Positions 44,012-52,016 of a stretch of 64,000 nucleotides of DNA are shown in pieces. The stretch is from JANQMX01 sp965247175 (GTDB lineage: Bacteria; Pseudomonadota; Alphaproteobacteria; Kiloniellales; DSM-21159), in NCBI GenBank assembly GCA_965247175.1, contig OZ252006.1, forward strand, positions 2,790,001 through 2,854,000. Direction: 5' to 3'. The position numbers and the translations under genes were made by a program. The notes beneath the pieces were generated by a model. The model made no database searches, was not told the DNA's origin, and saw only the letters and a list, made by a program, of their open reading frames with translations. Positions within the stretch are counted from its first letter, which is position 1. Every line of letters starts with the position of its first letter.

Positions 44012-44875
44012 CTAGACGAGACGCGCGATGTAGGCCGGCAGCGCGAAGGCGGCGAGATGAAGCTCCGGCGTATAGTAGTAGGCCTCGAAGCCGAGGGCCG
44101 CGAAGCGCCCGCGCAGGGTCTCGAGGTCCGCGTCCTGCCGCGCAGGGCCGTCGCTGGCCCAGCAAAACACCATCGGGCCGACGGCAAAGAGCGGTACGGT
44201 GGTGACGTAGGGGGCGACATCGCCGAAGGACTGGCGCAGGGCCTCGACCGGCTCGCTCAGAGCCTCGGGAAAGCTGAAGGGGACCGCGTTCTGCGTTACC
44301 ACGGCCCCGCCCTCGGAGAGGCAGCGCTTGCAGTCGGCATAGAAGGCGGCGCTGAACAGCACCTTGCCCGGCCCCACGGGATCCGTTGAGTCGACCAGGA
44401 TGAGGTCGTAGCGCTCATCGGTCTCCTGCACGAAGCGGGAGCCGTCGGCGATGGTCACGCTGACCCGCGGATCCTCGAAGGCCTGGCCGCAGAGGGCACC
44501 AAGATGTTCGCGGCTGAACTCGATCACCTCCGGGTCGAGCTCGACCAGGGTCACCGCCTCGACCGAAGAATGCAGCAGCACGTGCCGCAAGGTGCCGCCG
44601 TCGCCGCCGCCGATGATGAGCACCCGGCGCACGGCGCCGAGCGTCAGCATCGGCAGGTGCACCAGCATCTCGTGGTAGCTGCCCTCGTCCCGCTCCGACG
44701 TCTGGAAGATGTCGTCCAGCATCAGGACCTTGCCGAAGGTGGGATTGGCGAAGAGGCGCAGCCGCTGGAAGGCGGTCTGCCGCTCTTGCAGCAGCTCGCT
44801 CTCCAGCAGCGAAAAACGCGCGCCTTCGCCGATCTCTTCGACGGCCCAGCCTTGGCCTTGTGGCGCCTCGGCCAT
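44012..44875 (-). CDS. speE: spermidine synthase (polyamine aminopropyltransferase)
   Basis: Transfers the aminopropyl group of decarboxylated SAM to putrescine. The 287 residues show LMLDDIFQTSERDEGSYHEMLVHLP, the nucleotide site VLIIGGGDGGTLRHVLLH near residue 85, VELDPEVIEFSREHL and the catalytic-aspartate region YDLILVDSTDPVGPGK. It lies eight bases after speD, whose product supplies its co-substrate, so speD-speE form an operon. Confidence 0.96.
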   Translation of the reverse strand: MAEAPQGQGWAVEEIGEGARFSLLESELLQERQTAFQRLRLFANPTFGKVLMLDDIFQTSERDEGSYHEMLVHLPMLTLGAVRRVLIIGGGDGGTLRHVLLHSSVEAVTLVELDPEVIEFSREHLGALCGQAFEDPRVSVTIADGSRFVQETDERYDLILVDSTDPVGPGKVLFSAAFYADCKRCLSEGGAVVTQNAVPFSFPEALSEPVEALRQSFGDVAPYVTTVPLFAVGPMVFCWASDGPARQDADLETLRGRFAALGFEAYYYTPELHLAAFALPAYIARLV

Positions 44876-44883
44876 GACGCGGG

Positions 44884-45387
44884 CTAGTACCGGGGTTCCG
44901 GCGCCGCTTCGCCGCGCAGCAGCTCGTCGACCGCACAGTCCTCAGCGGCGAAGGCCTCCTTCAGGATGGTCACCGCCCGTTGCGGCTCGGCCTCGCCACA
45001 CATGAAGACGTCGAAGGCCGCATAGTCCCGCTCCGGCCAGGTATGGACGGAGATATGAGACTCGGCCAGCACGGCCACGCCCGACACGCCGCCGTTGGGC
45101 GTGAAGTGGTGCAGATGGATGTGCAGGAGCGTTGCGCCGCAGGCTTCCACGCAGCGCCGCATCACCCTTTCCATATAGTCGACGTCATCGAGCCACTTGG
45201 CCCCGACGAGATCGATGATCAGATGCGTTCCGGCGAAAGTCTTGCCGTCACGCTCTACGAAGAAATCCTTGCGCTCGGTCTCTTCCTCGTGAACCGAGTG
45301 CGAAGAAACCCCTTCCGTTTGGGTGGTGCTTGTGTGCGTTTCCGCCAAGTCCATCCCCAATTGGAAGAGGGCGTTCATGTGGGTCAT
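44884..45387 (-). CDS. speD: S-adenosylmethionine decarboxylase proenzyme
   Basis: Pyruvoyl-dependent enzyme making decarboxylated SAM for SpeE. I choose ATG 45385-45387 (MTHMNALFQLGMDL), preceded by GGAGGA; the frame extends to 45450. Residues 1-45 are a variable extension, and the core follows: GTHLIIDLVGAKWLDDVDYMERVM, LHIHLHHFTPNGGVSGVAVL and AESHISVHTWPERDYAAFDVF, where the serine of ESHIS should become the pyruvoyl group after self-cleavage. 167 residues. First gene of speD-speE. Confidence 0.95.
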   Translation of the reverse strand: MTHMNALFQLGMDLAETHTSTTQTEGVSSHSVHEEETERKDFFVERDGKTFAGTHLIIDLVGAKWLDDVDYMERVMRRCVEACGATLLHIHLHHFTPNGGVSGVAVLAESHISVHTWPERDYAAFDVFMCGEAEPQRAVTILKEAFAAEDCAVDELLRGEAAPEPRY

Positions 45388-45570
45388 GACGTATCCTCCC
45401 CAACCAGTAGATGTCCCAGCCATGGGAAATGAGCCGCGTGGGTACAGCAAAGCGCGGCCCGGCGTAAAGCGAAATCTTGGCTCTGAGGAACGATTTTCAA
45501 CGACGACCGAACCGTTTCCGACAAAACGACAGAATCAGTCGAGAGCCCTTCGCCTGTCCTTTCGGTTCTT

Positions 45571-45599
45571 ACCATATACGCACAGAGTGCGCATTGCAA
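45571..45599 (-). promoter_or_regulatory. candidate promoter of speD-speE
   Basis: On the minus strand, TTGCAA (45594-45599) and TATGGT (45571-45576) are 17 bases apart. Transcription would start near 45563 and give a leader of about 175 bases before the speD ATG. The rest of the speD/dapF spacer contains the long inverted repeat described separately. Confidence 0.42.
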
Positions 45600-45695
45600 T
45601 TGCGTTGTGTTGGACGGGCCTGGACGGGTTTTTCTTGGGCGCCTGAGTCTTTCAATGGCGCGCCGGCGGCAGGTTCGCTCTGTGTCTCCTTGCGG

Positions 45696-45797
45696 TGGCG
45701 CTGCACTGTTCCGTCCCACTCCCCCACCCGGCCACCCCACTGTCCACAATTCCGTGGGTGGCCGGGTGGGGGAGTGGGACGGAACAGTGCAGCGCCA
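45696..45797. repeat. 41-bp perfect inverted repeat between dapF and speD
   Basis: Arms 45696-45736 and 45757-45797 are exact reverse complements over 41 bases, with a 20-base centre in which a further CAC/GTG pairing is possible with one bulged C. The arms contain TGCACTGTTCCGTCCCAC and CTCCCCCACCCGGCCACC. The element starts 19 bases after the dapF stop. Nothing of this length is needed for an intrinsic terminator and no T-run follows, so it may be a palindromic mobile repeat or a strong transcript-end structure. Confidence 0.95.
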
Positions 45798-45815
45798 AAG
45801 GCGCCTACGATGACT

Positions 45816-46652
45816 CTAGCTCGTCGCGAGCAGCGCCGCCGTATCGAGCTCGCCCTTGAAGGCCGTCGCGACCGGGCCGGTCATCAGCACCTCGCCGTTG
45901 TCGAGCCAGGCGATCTTCAGCGGGCCGCCGTCGAGCCGCACGTGGTTGAGGTGCGGAGAGAGCCCGCGCCGTACCGCCGCCACCAGGGCGGCGCAGGCGC
46001 CGGTGCCGCAGGCCTGGGTGATGCCGACCCCGCGCTCCCACACCCGGGTGCGCAGGCTGCCGTCGGGCAGCACCTGGACGACCGGCACGTTGCAGCGCTC
46101 CGGATACATCGGGTGGTGCTCGGCCTTGGGACCCAGCTCGGACAGAGCCACGGTCTCCACGTTCTCGACGAAAAAGACGGAATGGGGATTGCCCATGTTG
46201 ACCGCCACTGGATCGTTCAAGGTGCCGACCGAATAGCCGAGATGCAGGGTGTCGCAGTCCTGCGCCAAGGGGATTTCCTGCCAATCCAACCGGGCCGGCC
46301 CCATGTTCACGGTCACGCTGCCGTCGGCGTGGACGGTGGCCTGGAGACGCGCGCCCAAGGTCTCGATCTCGACCTCCTCGCGGCCGAGTTCTTGCGCCAG
46401 AACCGAAGCGACGCAGCGCGAGGCATTGCCGCAGGCCTCGACCTCGGCGCCATCGGCATTGCGGATACGCATGCGCGCATCGGCACCCTCTTCCGCCGGC
46501 TCCAGGATGATGAGCTGGTCGCAACCGACCCCGCGCTTGCGGTCGGCGATGGCCGCGGCCAGGCGGTCGTCGAGCGCGAAAGCCTCGGTGCGCGCATCGA
46601 CGACGACGAAGTCGTTGCCGAGGCCGTGCATCTTGGTGAAGGCGCGGGTCAT
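45816..46652 (-). CDS. dapF: diaminopimelate epimerase
   Basis: Converts LL- to meso-diaminopimelate for lysine and peptidoglycan synthesis, using two cysteines as acid and base. Both are visible over 278 residues: EACGNASRCVA and ACGTGACAALVAA. The N-terminal FTKMHGLGNDFVVVD and NMGNPHSVFFVENVE are family landmarks. It is a single gene reading toward speD, with a 41-bp inverted repeat just after the stop; its start is about 150 bases from the divergent EamA transporter gene. Confidence 0.97.
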   Translation of the reverse strand: MTRAFTKMHGLGNDFVVVDARTEAFALDDRLAAAIADRKRGVGCDQLIILEPAEEGADARMRIRNADGAEVEACGNASRCVASVLAQELGREEVEIETLGARLQATVHADGSVTVNMGPARLDWQEIPLAQDCDTLHLGYSVGTLNDPVAVNMGNPHSVFFVENVETVALSELGPKAEHHPMYPERCNVPVVQVLPDGSLRTRVWERGVGITQACGTGACAALVAAVRRGLSPHLNHVRLDGGPLKIAWLDNGEVLMTGPVATAFKGELDTAALLATS

Positions 46653-46801
46653 AAGAGAGCAGCCGGTTCGAACCGTGAATTATGCAACGGAGTATAGGTG
46701 GTCACGGCTGCCTTGGCGAACCAGCAATTCGCCATCGGCCCGTTCCCGGTTAGGGTGAATGCGGTGCCCCTTCGCCAAGCCGCAGGACCAAAGCAGCCTT
46801 A

Positions 46802-47695
46802 ATGACCGACAGCGCCTCCCCATCCCTGACCCACCAGCAAGCGACCTTTCGCGGCGTCGCCTGGATGACGGGCGCGCTCTTCTCCTTCCTCGCCATGGCG
46901 ATCGCGGGCCGCGAGATCTCTTTCGAGCTGGACACCTTCCAGCTGATGTTCTTCCGCAGCCTGCTGGCCGTCGTCATCGTCGTCTCGATCGGCCTGGTGA
47001 CCCGCGACGGCCTGCGCCAGTTCGCCACCCATCGCCTGCCCATGCATGTGGCCCGCAACCTCTGCCATTTCGTCGGCCAGTACGGCTGGTTCTTCGCCAT
47101 CGCCAGCATTCCCATGGCCCAGGTCTTCGCCATCGAGTTCACCATCCCGCTATGGGTCGCACTCTTCGCGCCCTTGGTGCTGACCGAACGGCTGACCCCC
47201 ATTCGCATCGCCACCGCGCTGACCGGCTTCCTTGGCGTGCTGATTGTGGTGCGCCCCGGCGTGGTCGAGGTCAGCGAAGGCACCGTCGCCGCCGTGGTTG
47301 CCGCCTTGGGTTTCACCTGGGCGATCATGCTGACCAAGCGCCTGGCCACCACCGAGCGGGCGCTGACCATTCTCTTCTATATGGCCATCATCCAGCTGCC
47401 GCTCGGCCTGCTGCCCTCTCTCGGCAACCTGGTCATGCCTTCGCTCGAGACCTGGGGCTGGCTGGTGGTGGTGACCTGCTGCGGTCTCTCCGCCCACTAC
47501 TGCATGGCCCGCGCGCTCGCACTAGCGGATGCCACCCTTATCCTGCCGATCGACTTCCTCCGCCTGCCGCTGATCGCCGTCATTGCCATGCTGCTGTACG
47601 GCGAGTTGCTCGACCCCTGGGTGTTCCTCGGCGGCGCCGTCATCCTCTGCGCCAACTTCTGGAACCTGCGCGCAGAGCGAAAACGCGGCTCCTGA
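46802..47695 (+). CDS. EamA/DMT-superfamily transporter
   Basis: A 297-residue inner-membrane protein with about ten hydrophobic helices in two EamA repeats. The first includes GVAWMTGALFSFLAMAIAGR and MHVARNLCHFVGQYGWFFAI; the second includes LGFTWAIMLTKRLA and YGELLDPWVFLGGAVILCAN, whose glycine/proline pattern is typical of drug/metabolite exporters. It probably exports a small metabolite; substrate unknown. It is divergent from dapF and lies upstream of ffh, which has its own promoter. Confidence 0.88.
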   Translation: MTDSASPSLTHQQATFRGVAWMTGALFSFLAMAIAGREISFELDTFQLMFFRSLLAVVIVVSIGLVTRDGLRQFATHRLPMHVARNLCHFVGQYGWFFAIASIPMAQVFAIEFTIPLWVALFAPLVLTERLTPIRIATALTGFLGVLIVVRPGVVEVSEGTVAAVVAALGFTWAIMLTKRLATTERALTILFYMAIIQLPLGLLPSLGNLVMPSLETWGWLVVVTCCGLSAHYCMARALALADATLILPIDFLRLPLIAVIAMLLYGELLDPWVFLGGAVILCANFWNLRAERKRGS

Positions 47696-47716
47696 GCCCT
47701 TACAAAGCCCGGGGAA

Positions 47717-47745
47717 TTGACAGGAGAAGCGGCGCGGCCTACATA
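47717..47745 (+). promoter_or_regulatory. candidate promoter of the ffh-rpsP-rimM-trmD-rplS operon
   Basis: A perfect -35 TTGACA (47717-47722) and TACATA (47740-47745) at 17-base spacing, 22 bases after the EamA transporter stop. Predicted transcription starts near 47752, just before three hairpins in the ffh leader. Confidence 0.65.
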
Positions 47746-47755
47746 GCGCGCCTCA

Positions 47756-47816
47756 GGTCAAAGCTGACCGCAGGTTCCGAGGAACCACCCCAGCCCGCGA
47801 GTGTCGCGCGCTGGGG
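47756..47816 (+). other. three consecutive hairpins in the ffh leader
   Basis: Hairpin 1: GGTCA-AAGC-TGACC (47756-47769). Hairpin 2: GGTTCC-GA-GGAACC (47773-47786). Hairpin 3: a 13-bp stem with one mismatch (47788-47800 with 47804-47816). They follow the predicted transcription start and end about 40 bases before the ffh ATG. They do not resemble 4.5S RNA, lacking its GGAAGGAAGCAGC core. Possibly a leader that controls the operon. Confidence 0.55.
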
Positions 47817-47856
47817 CGATTGCATTTGGAACAGGCTCAAAGGGTAAAGGCAGCGC

Positions 47857-49299
47857 ATGTTCGACTCCCTGCAGGAACGGCTCTCCGGCGTTTTCGGCAA
47901 GCTGACGCGTCGCGGCGCGCTGAACGAAAGCGACGTCAACGAGGCCCTGCGCGAGGTCCGCGTGGCGCTGCTGGAAGCCGATGTCGCCCTGCCGGTGGTC
48001 AAGGAGTTCATGGCCGCGGTGCGAGAGCGGGCGGTCGGCCAGGAAGTCCTCCGCTCGGTGACGCCGGGCCAGATGGTGGTGAAGGTCGTCCACGACCAAC
48101 TGGTCGAGATGCTGGGCGGCACCCCGAAAGCCGCCGGCGAGGAGGCAACGCCCCCGGCCATTTCCGCGACCCTGCCGCTCGATCTGAGGGCGCAGCCGCC
48201 GGTCGCCATCCTGATGGCCGGCCTGCAGGGCTCGGGTAAGACCACCACCACGGCCAAGATCGCCAAGCGCCTCAGCGAGCGCGAGAAGAAGAAGGTCCTG
48301 ATGGCCTCGCTCGACGTGCGCCGCCCTGCCGCGCAGCAGCAGCTCGCGGTGCTCGGCCAGCAGGTCGGTGTCGCGACCCTGCCCATCGTCTCCGGCGAGC
48401 CGCCGGTCGCCATCACCAAGCGGGCGATGCAGACCGGTGCCCTGGAAGGCTATGACGTCGTCCTGCTCGACACCGCCGGCCGCCTAGCGATCGACGAAGA
48501 GCTGATGGACGAGGTCGCGGCCGTCAGAGACGCCGCCAAACCACAAGAGATTCTCTTGGTCGCCGATGCCATGACCGGCCAGGACGCGGTGACCACGGCC
48601 GAAGCCTTCAACAACAAGCTGGACCTGACCGGCATTGTGCTGACCCGGGTGGACGGCGATGCCCGCGGCGGCGCCGCGCTCTCCATGCGCGCCGTGACCG
48701 GTTGCCCGATCAAGCTGCTCGGCGTTGGCGAGAAGGTCGACGACATCGAGGCCTTCCACGCCGACCGCATCGCCGGCCGCATCCTCGGCATGGGCGACGT
48801 GGTCTCGCTGGTCGAAAAGGCCGCCGAGACCATCGAGCAGGAAGACGCCGAGAAGCTGCTCAAGAAGATGGAGAAGGGTCGCTTCGACATGAACGACCTG
48901 GAAAAGCAGCTTCTTCAGCTGACCAAGATGGGCGGCCTGCAGCAGATGATGTCGCTGCTGCCCGGCGTGCCGAACATGAAAGAGCAGATGAAGAAGGCCA
49001 ACATCGACGAGACGATGGTTGGCCGCCAGGTGGCCATCATCCGCTCGATGACCAAGGCTGAGCGCACGCGGCCCGAGCTGATCAAGGCCTCCCGCAAGCA
49101 GCGCATCGCCAACGGCTCCGGCACGACCGTGCAGGAGGTCAACAAGCTGCTGAAGCAGCATGCCCAGGCCTCCAAGATGATGAAGAAGGTCCAGAAGATG
49201 GGGAAGAAGGGCATGATGCGCGGCGGCCTGCAGGGCATGCTGCCGCCCGGCATGGGCCCCGGCGGAGGCATGGGCGGCGGCTTCGGGGGCAAGCGCTAA
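47857..49299 (+). CDS. ffh: signal recognition particle protein Ffh
   Basis: SRP GTPase that binds signal sequences and 4.5S RNA for co-translational membrane targeting. Over 480 residues: an N domain (LNESDVNEALREVRVALLEADV), G1 GLQGSGKTTTTAKIAKRL near residue 124, DVRRPAAQQQL, G3 DTAGR, and G4 TRVDGDARGGAALS. The M domain is methionine-rich (GGLQQMMSLLPGVPNMKEQM) and contains the RNA-binding segment of SRS type replaced by IIRSMTKAERTRPELIKASRKQRIA; the tail is Gly/Met-rich. First gene of the ribosomal operon. Confidence 0.97.
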   Translation: MFDSLQERLSGVFGKLTRRGALNESDVNEALREVRVALLEADVALPVVKEFMAAVRERAVGQEVLRSVTPGQMVVKVVHDQLVEMLGGTPKAAGEEATPPAISATLPLDLRAQPPVAILMAGLQGSGKTTTTAKIAKRLSEREKKKVLMASLDVRRPAAQQQLAVLGQQVGVATLPIVSGEPPVAITKRAMQTGALEGYDVVLLDTAGRLAIDEELMDEVAAVRDAAKPQEILLVADAMTGQDAVTTAEAFNNKLDLTGIVLTRVDGDARGGAALSMRAVTGCPIKLLGVGEKVDDIEAFHADRIAGRILGMGDVVSLVEKAAETIEQEDAEKLLKKMEKGRFDMNDLEKQLLQLTKMGGLQQMMSLLPGVPNMKEQMKKANIDETMVGRQVAIIRSMTKAERTRPELIKASRKQRIANGSGTTVQEVNKLLKQHAQASKMMKKVQKMGKKGMMRGGLQGMLPPGMGPGGGMGGGFGGKR

Positions 49300-49302
49300 G
49301 CC

Positions 49303-50100
49303 ATGTTAAGCCACGTCACCTTCGGTACGGACGACGTGCGACGGGCCAAGACCTTCTATGAGGCGGCCCTAGCGCCGCTCGGCTTCGGCTTGCAAAAGGA
49401 CGGCCGGGGCTACTTCGCCCTTGGCATGGCGGCTGACCGCTTTCCCTGGGTCTACGTCATGCGCCCATTCGACCGCCGGCCGACGACCTGGGGCAACGGC
49501 GCCCACCTGGCGCTCCTCGCCGACGACGATGCTGCGGTTCAGGCCTTCCATGAAGCAGCCCTAGCCAACGGCGGTCGCGATGAAGGCGCGCCGGGCCTGC
49601 GCGAGCACTACGCCGCCGACTACTACGCCGCCTACGTCCGCGACCCGAATGGCAACAAGCTGCAAGCCGTGCACTACCGCAACGGCCGCAGCGAAGCCGC
49701 GAACAGCAGCGGCCTGTCCCACGTTACCGTGGGCAGCAACAACCTGGAGCGCTCACGCGATTTCTACGCCGCCGTCCTCCGCCCGCTCGGCCTGGTGCCG
49801 ACCGAGGAAGACGATGAGGAGGCCGTGGCCTATGGCATCGAAGGCTCGGAATTGCCGGTCTTCTATGCCCACCTGCCCTTTGACGGCCTGCCGGCGACCT
49901 GGGGCAACGGCACCCACGCGGCTTTTCTCGCCCCCAACCGGGCGGCCGTGATCAGCTTCCATGCAGCCGCGCTCAATGCCGGCGGCAGCGACGAGGGCGG
50001 GCCCGGCCCGCGCCCCCACTACAGCCCGACCTACTACGGCGCCTATGTCCGCGACCCGGACGGCAACAAGATACAGGCCGTCTGCTATGTCGGCGACTAG
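49303..50100 (+). CDS. tandem-domain VOC family protein (glyoxalase/bleomycin-resistance fold)
   Basis: A 265-residue protein with two homologous vicinal-oxygen-chelate domains (about 1-125 and 135-265). Matching blocks occur in both: LSHVTFGTDDVRRAKTFYEAAL and LSHVTVGSNNLERSRDFYAAVL; TTWGNGAHLALLA and ATWGNGTHAAFLA; YYAAYVRDPNGNKLQAVHY and YYGAYVRDPDGNKIQAVCY. Function is unknown; the fold covers dioxygenases, isomerases and resistance proteins. It starts three bases after ffh, inside an operon where rpsP usually follows ffh, so it looks like an inserted accessory gene. Confidence 0.88.
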   Translation: MLSHVTFGTDDVRRAKTFYEAALAPLGFGLQKDGRGYFALGMAADRFPWVYVMRPFDRRPTTWGNGAHLALLADDDAAVQAFHEAALANGGRDEGAPGLREHYAADYYAAYVRDPNGNKLQAVHYRNGRSEAANSSGLSHVTVGSNNLERSRDFYAAVLRPLGLVPTEEDDEEAVAYGIEGSELPVFYAHLPFDGLPATWGNGTHAAFLAPNRAAVISFHAAALNAGGSDEGGPGPRPHYSPTYYGAYVRDPDGNKIQAVCYVGD

Positions 50101-50154
50101 GCGGAATTCGACAGAGACAACAAAGACCGCGTTCTAAGAGGAGAAGAGAGTACC

Positions 50155-50601
50155 ATGCCGTTACGTATCCGTTTGTCCCGCGGCGGGGCCAAGAAGCGCC
50201 CTTACTACCGCATCGTCGTCGCCGACTCCCGCATGCCGCGGGACGGCCGCTTCATCGAAAAGATCGGCAGCTATGACCCGATGCTGCCGAAGGATGACGA
50301 GAAGCGCATCCAGTTCGACACCGAGCGCGCCAAGCACTGGCTCGGCATGGGCGCCCAGCCCAGCGACCGGGTGGCCCGTTTCCTCGGCCAGGCCGGCGTG
50401 ATCGCGAAGCCGGCCATCAGCGAGCAGACCAAGAAGAACCAGCCGCGCGCCAAGGCGCAGGAGCGCATGCGCGAGGAAGAGGAGCGACGCAAGGCCGCCG
50501 AAGAGGAGGCCGCTTCCGCGAGCGAGACCCCGGCGGAGGCGCCTGCAGAGGACGCGCCCGCCGAGGACGCGCCTGCCGAAGAGACCCCCGCCGAAGCGTA
50601 A
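50155..50601 (+). CDS. rpsP: 30S ribosomal protein S16 with acidic tail
   Basis: Small-subunit protein S16. The core (1 to about 95) has PLRIRLSRGGAKKRPYYRIVVADSR and FIEKIGSYDPM, as expected. From about residue 100 the chain is an extension rich in Glu, Ala and Pro with repeated PAEDA/PAEE units, bringing the length to 148 residues against the usual 80-90. AGAGGAGAAGAGA precedes the ATG. Part of ffh-(VOC)-rpsP-rimM-trmD-rplS. Confidence 0.97.
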   Translation: MPLRIRLSRGGAKKRPYYRIVVADSRMPRDGRFIEKIGSYDPMLPKDDEKRIQFDTERAKHWLGMGAQPSDRVARFLGQAGVIAKPAISEQTKKNQPRAKAQERMREEEERRKAAEEEAASASETPAEAPAEDAPAEDAPAEETPAEA

Positions 50602-50633
50602 GCCTCAGCGGCTGAGCGGAGGAAGGGGCTGCC

Positions 50634-51233
50634 GTGGCCAGCGCGAAGGTCTGCCTTGCCGCGATCGCCGGCGTTCACGGCGTCCGCGGCCTGGTCAGGC
50701 TCAAGACCTTCACCGAGCGGCCCGAGGACGTGGTGGCCTACGGCCCGCTGAGCGACGAAGGCGGCACACGGTCCTTTCGGCTGATCCTGAAGGGTGAGCA
50801 AAAGGGGCTTCTGCTGGCGGCCATCGAGGGGGTGGGCGACCGCACCGCGGCCGAAGCACTCAAGGGCCTGCGGCTCTACGTGGCGCGGGAGGCCCTGCCG
50901 CAGCCGGAGGATCCCGAGGAGTTCTACCATGCCGACCTCATCGGCCTCGCGGTCGAGGATACCAAGGGCCAGGCCCTCGGCGTGGTGCGGGCGGTGGAGG
51001 ATTTCGGCGCCGGCCCCTTGCTCGACGTGGAGAGCGAGAGCGGCTCGATCCTGCTGCCTTTCACCCTTGCAGTCGTGCCGCAGGTCGACCTTAAAGGCGG
51101 GCGCCTGGTGGTCGACCCGCCGGTCGCGCTGGATGCCGGACCGGAGGAGGAGAGCAAGCGCGGAAAAGGGGCCTCTCAAGGGCGTCGAAAGCCGCGTTCG
51201 GAGACTGGACAAGGGGGGCCAAAGGCGTCATAA
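50634..51233 (+). CDS. rimM: ribosome maturation factor RimM
   Basis: Assists maturation of the 30S head by binding S19. Over 199 residues: KVCLAAIAGVHGVRGLVRLKTFTE at the N-terminus, EALKGLRLYVAREALP and the PRC-barrel half with EEFYHADLIGLAVED. The start is GTG 50634 behind GGAGGAAGG. The C-terminal 35 residues are Lys/Arg/Gly-rich and look disordered. Co-transcribed with rpsP and trmD. Confidence 0.95.
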   Translation: MASAKVCLAAIAGVHGVRGLVRLKTFTERPEDVVAYGPLSDEGGTRSFRLILKGEQKGLLLAAIEGVGDRTAAEALKGLRLYVAREALPQPEDPEEFYHADLIGLAVEDTKGQALGVVRAVEDFGAGPLLDVESESGSILLPFTLAVVPQVDLKGGRLVVDPPVALDAGPEEESKRGKGASQGRRKPRSETGQGGPKAS

Positions 51234-51260
51234 GACGCAGCTTCGCGAAAGGTCTTGGTT

Positions 51261-52007
51261 ATGACGGCTGTTCGGCCGCCGTCCTGGCGGGCGACGGTGC
51301 TGACCCTCTTTCCGGATGCCTTTCCCGGCCCCCTCGGTCTCAGCCTGGCGGGCAAAGCCTTGGAACGAGGCGACTGGGGGCTGGAAACGGTCGATATCAG
51401 GGATTTCGCCCTGGACCGCCACCGCACGGTGGATGATGCGCCGCTGGGAGGCGGCGCCGGAATGGTGATGCGGCCCGACGTGGTCGATGCGGCGCTGGAG
51501 AGCGTCGCCGGGCGGCCCGGGCCGCTGGTGTATTTGAGCCCGCGCGGCCGCCTGTTGGACCAGGCCCTGGCGCGCGAGCTGGCGGCAGGCCCCGGCATTC
51601 GGTTGCTCTGCGGCCGCTATGAAGGGGTCGATCAGCGGGTTCTCGAAGCCCGCGCGGTGGAAGAAGTGAGCGTCGGCGACTACGTCCTCTCGGGGGGCGA
51701 GATGGCGGCGCTGGTTTTGTTGGACGCGGTGGTGCGTCTCTTGCCCGGGGTGATGGGCAACGAGGAAAGCGCGGCCGAAGAGTCCTTCGAGAGCGGGCTC
51801 CTGGAGTATCCGCTCTACACGCGGCCCGCCGACTGGCAAGGCCGCACAGCGCCGGAAGTTCTGCTCTCCGGCCACCATGCCCAAATCCGCCAATGGCGGC
51901 GGGAGCGGGCGGAAGAATTGACCAAGGCGCAACGCCCGGACCTCTGGGCGCGCTACATCGAAGGTAAAGCCGGCCGGTCCAAGGCCGGCGACGAGAATGG
52001 GACTTGA
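51261..52007 (+). CDS. trmD: tRNA (guanine37-N1)-methyltransferase
   Basis: SPOUT-fold enzyme adding m1G37 to tRNAs reading CNN codons, preventing frameshifts. I take ATG 51261 (MTAVRPPSWRATVLTLFPDAF); the frame also has a TTG at 51255. Key motifs over 248 residues: DDAPLGGGAGMVMRPD, YLSPRGRLLDQALA, LCGRYEGVDQRVLE and the trefoil-knot SVGDYVLSGGEMAALVLLDA. The downstream rplS gene starts ten bases after the stop. Confidence 0.96.
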   Translation: MTAVRPPSWRATVLTLFPDAFPGPLGLSLAGKALERGDWGLETVDIRDFALDRHRTVDDAPLGGGAGMVMRPDVVDAALESVAGRPGPLVYLSPRGRLLDQALARELAAGPGIRLLCGRYEGVDQRVLEARAVEEVSVGDYVLSGGEMAALVLLDAVVRLLPGVMGNEESAAEESFESGLLEYPLYTRPADWQGRTAPEVLLSGHHAQIRQWRRERAEELTKAQRPDLWARYIEGKAGRSKAGDENGT

Positions 52008-52016
52008 GAGAGAGCC

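Noticed and set aside
43924..44220. Upstream extension of the decarboxylase frame by about 99 codons
   Set aside because: The extension overlaps speE antisense and reads as non-homologous Ser/Arg-rich sequence; the family N-terminus begins at the ATG 43921-43923.
47756..47816. Hairpins before ffh as a 4.5S SRP RNA gene
   Set aside because: The conserved SRP RNA core (GGAAGGAAGCAGC-like) is missing and the structure is three separate stems, not one long helix.
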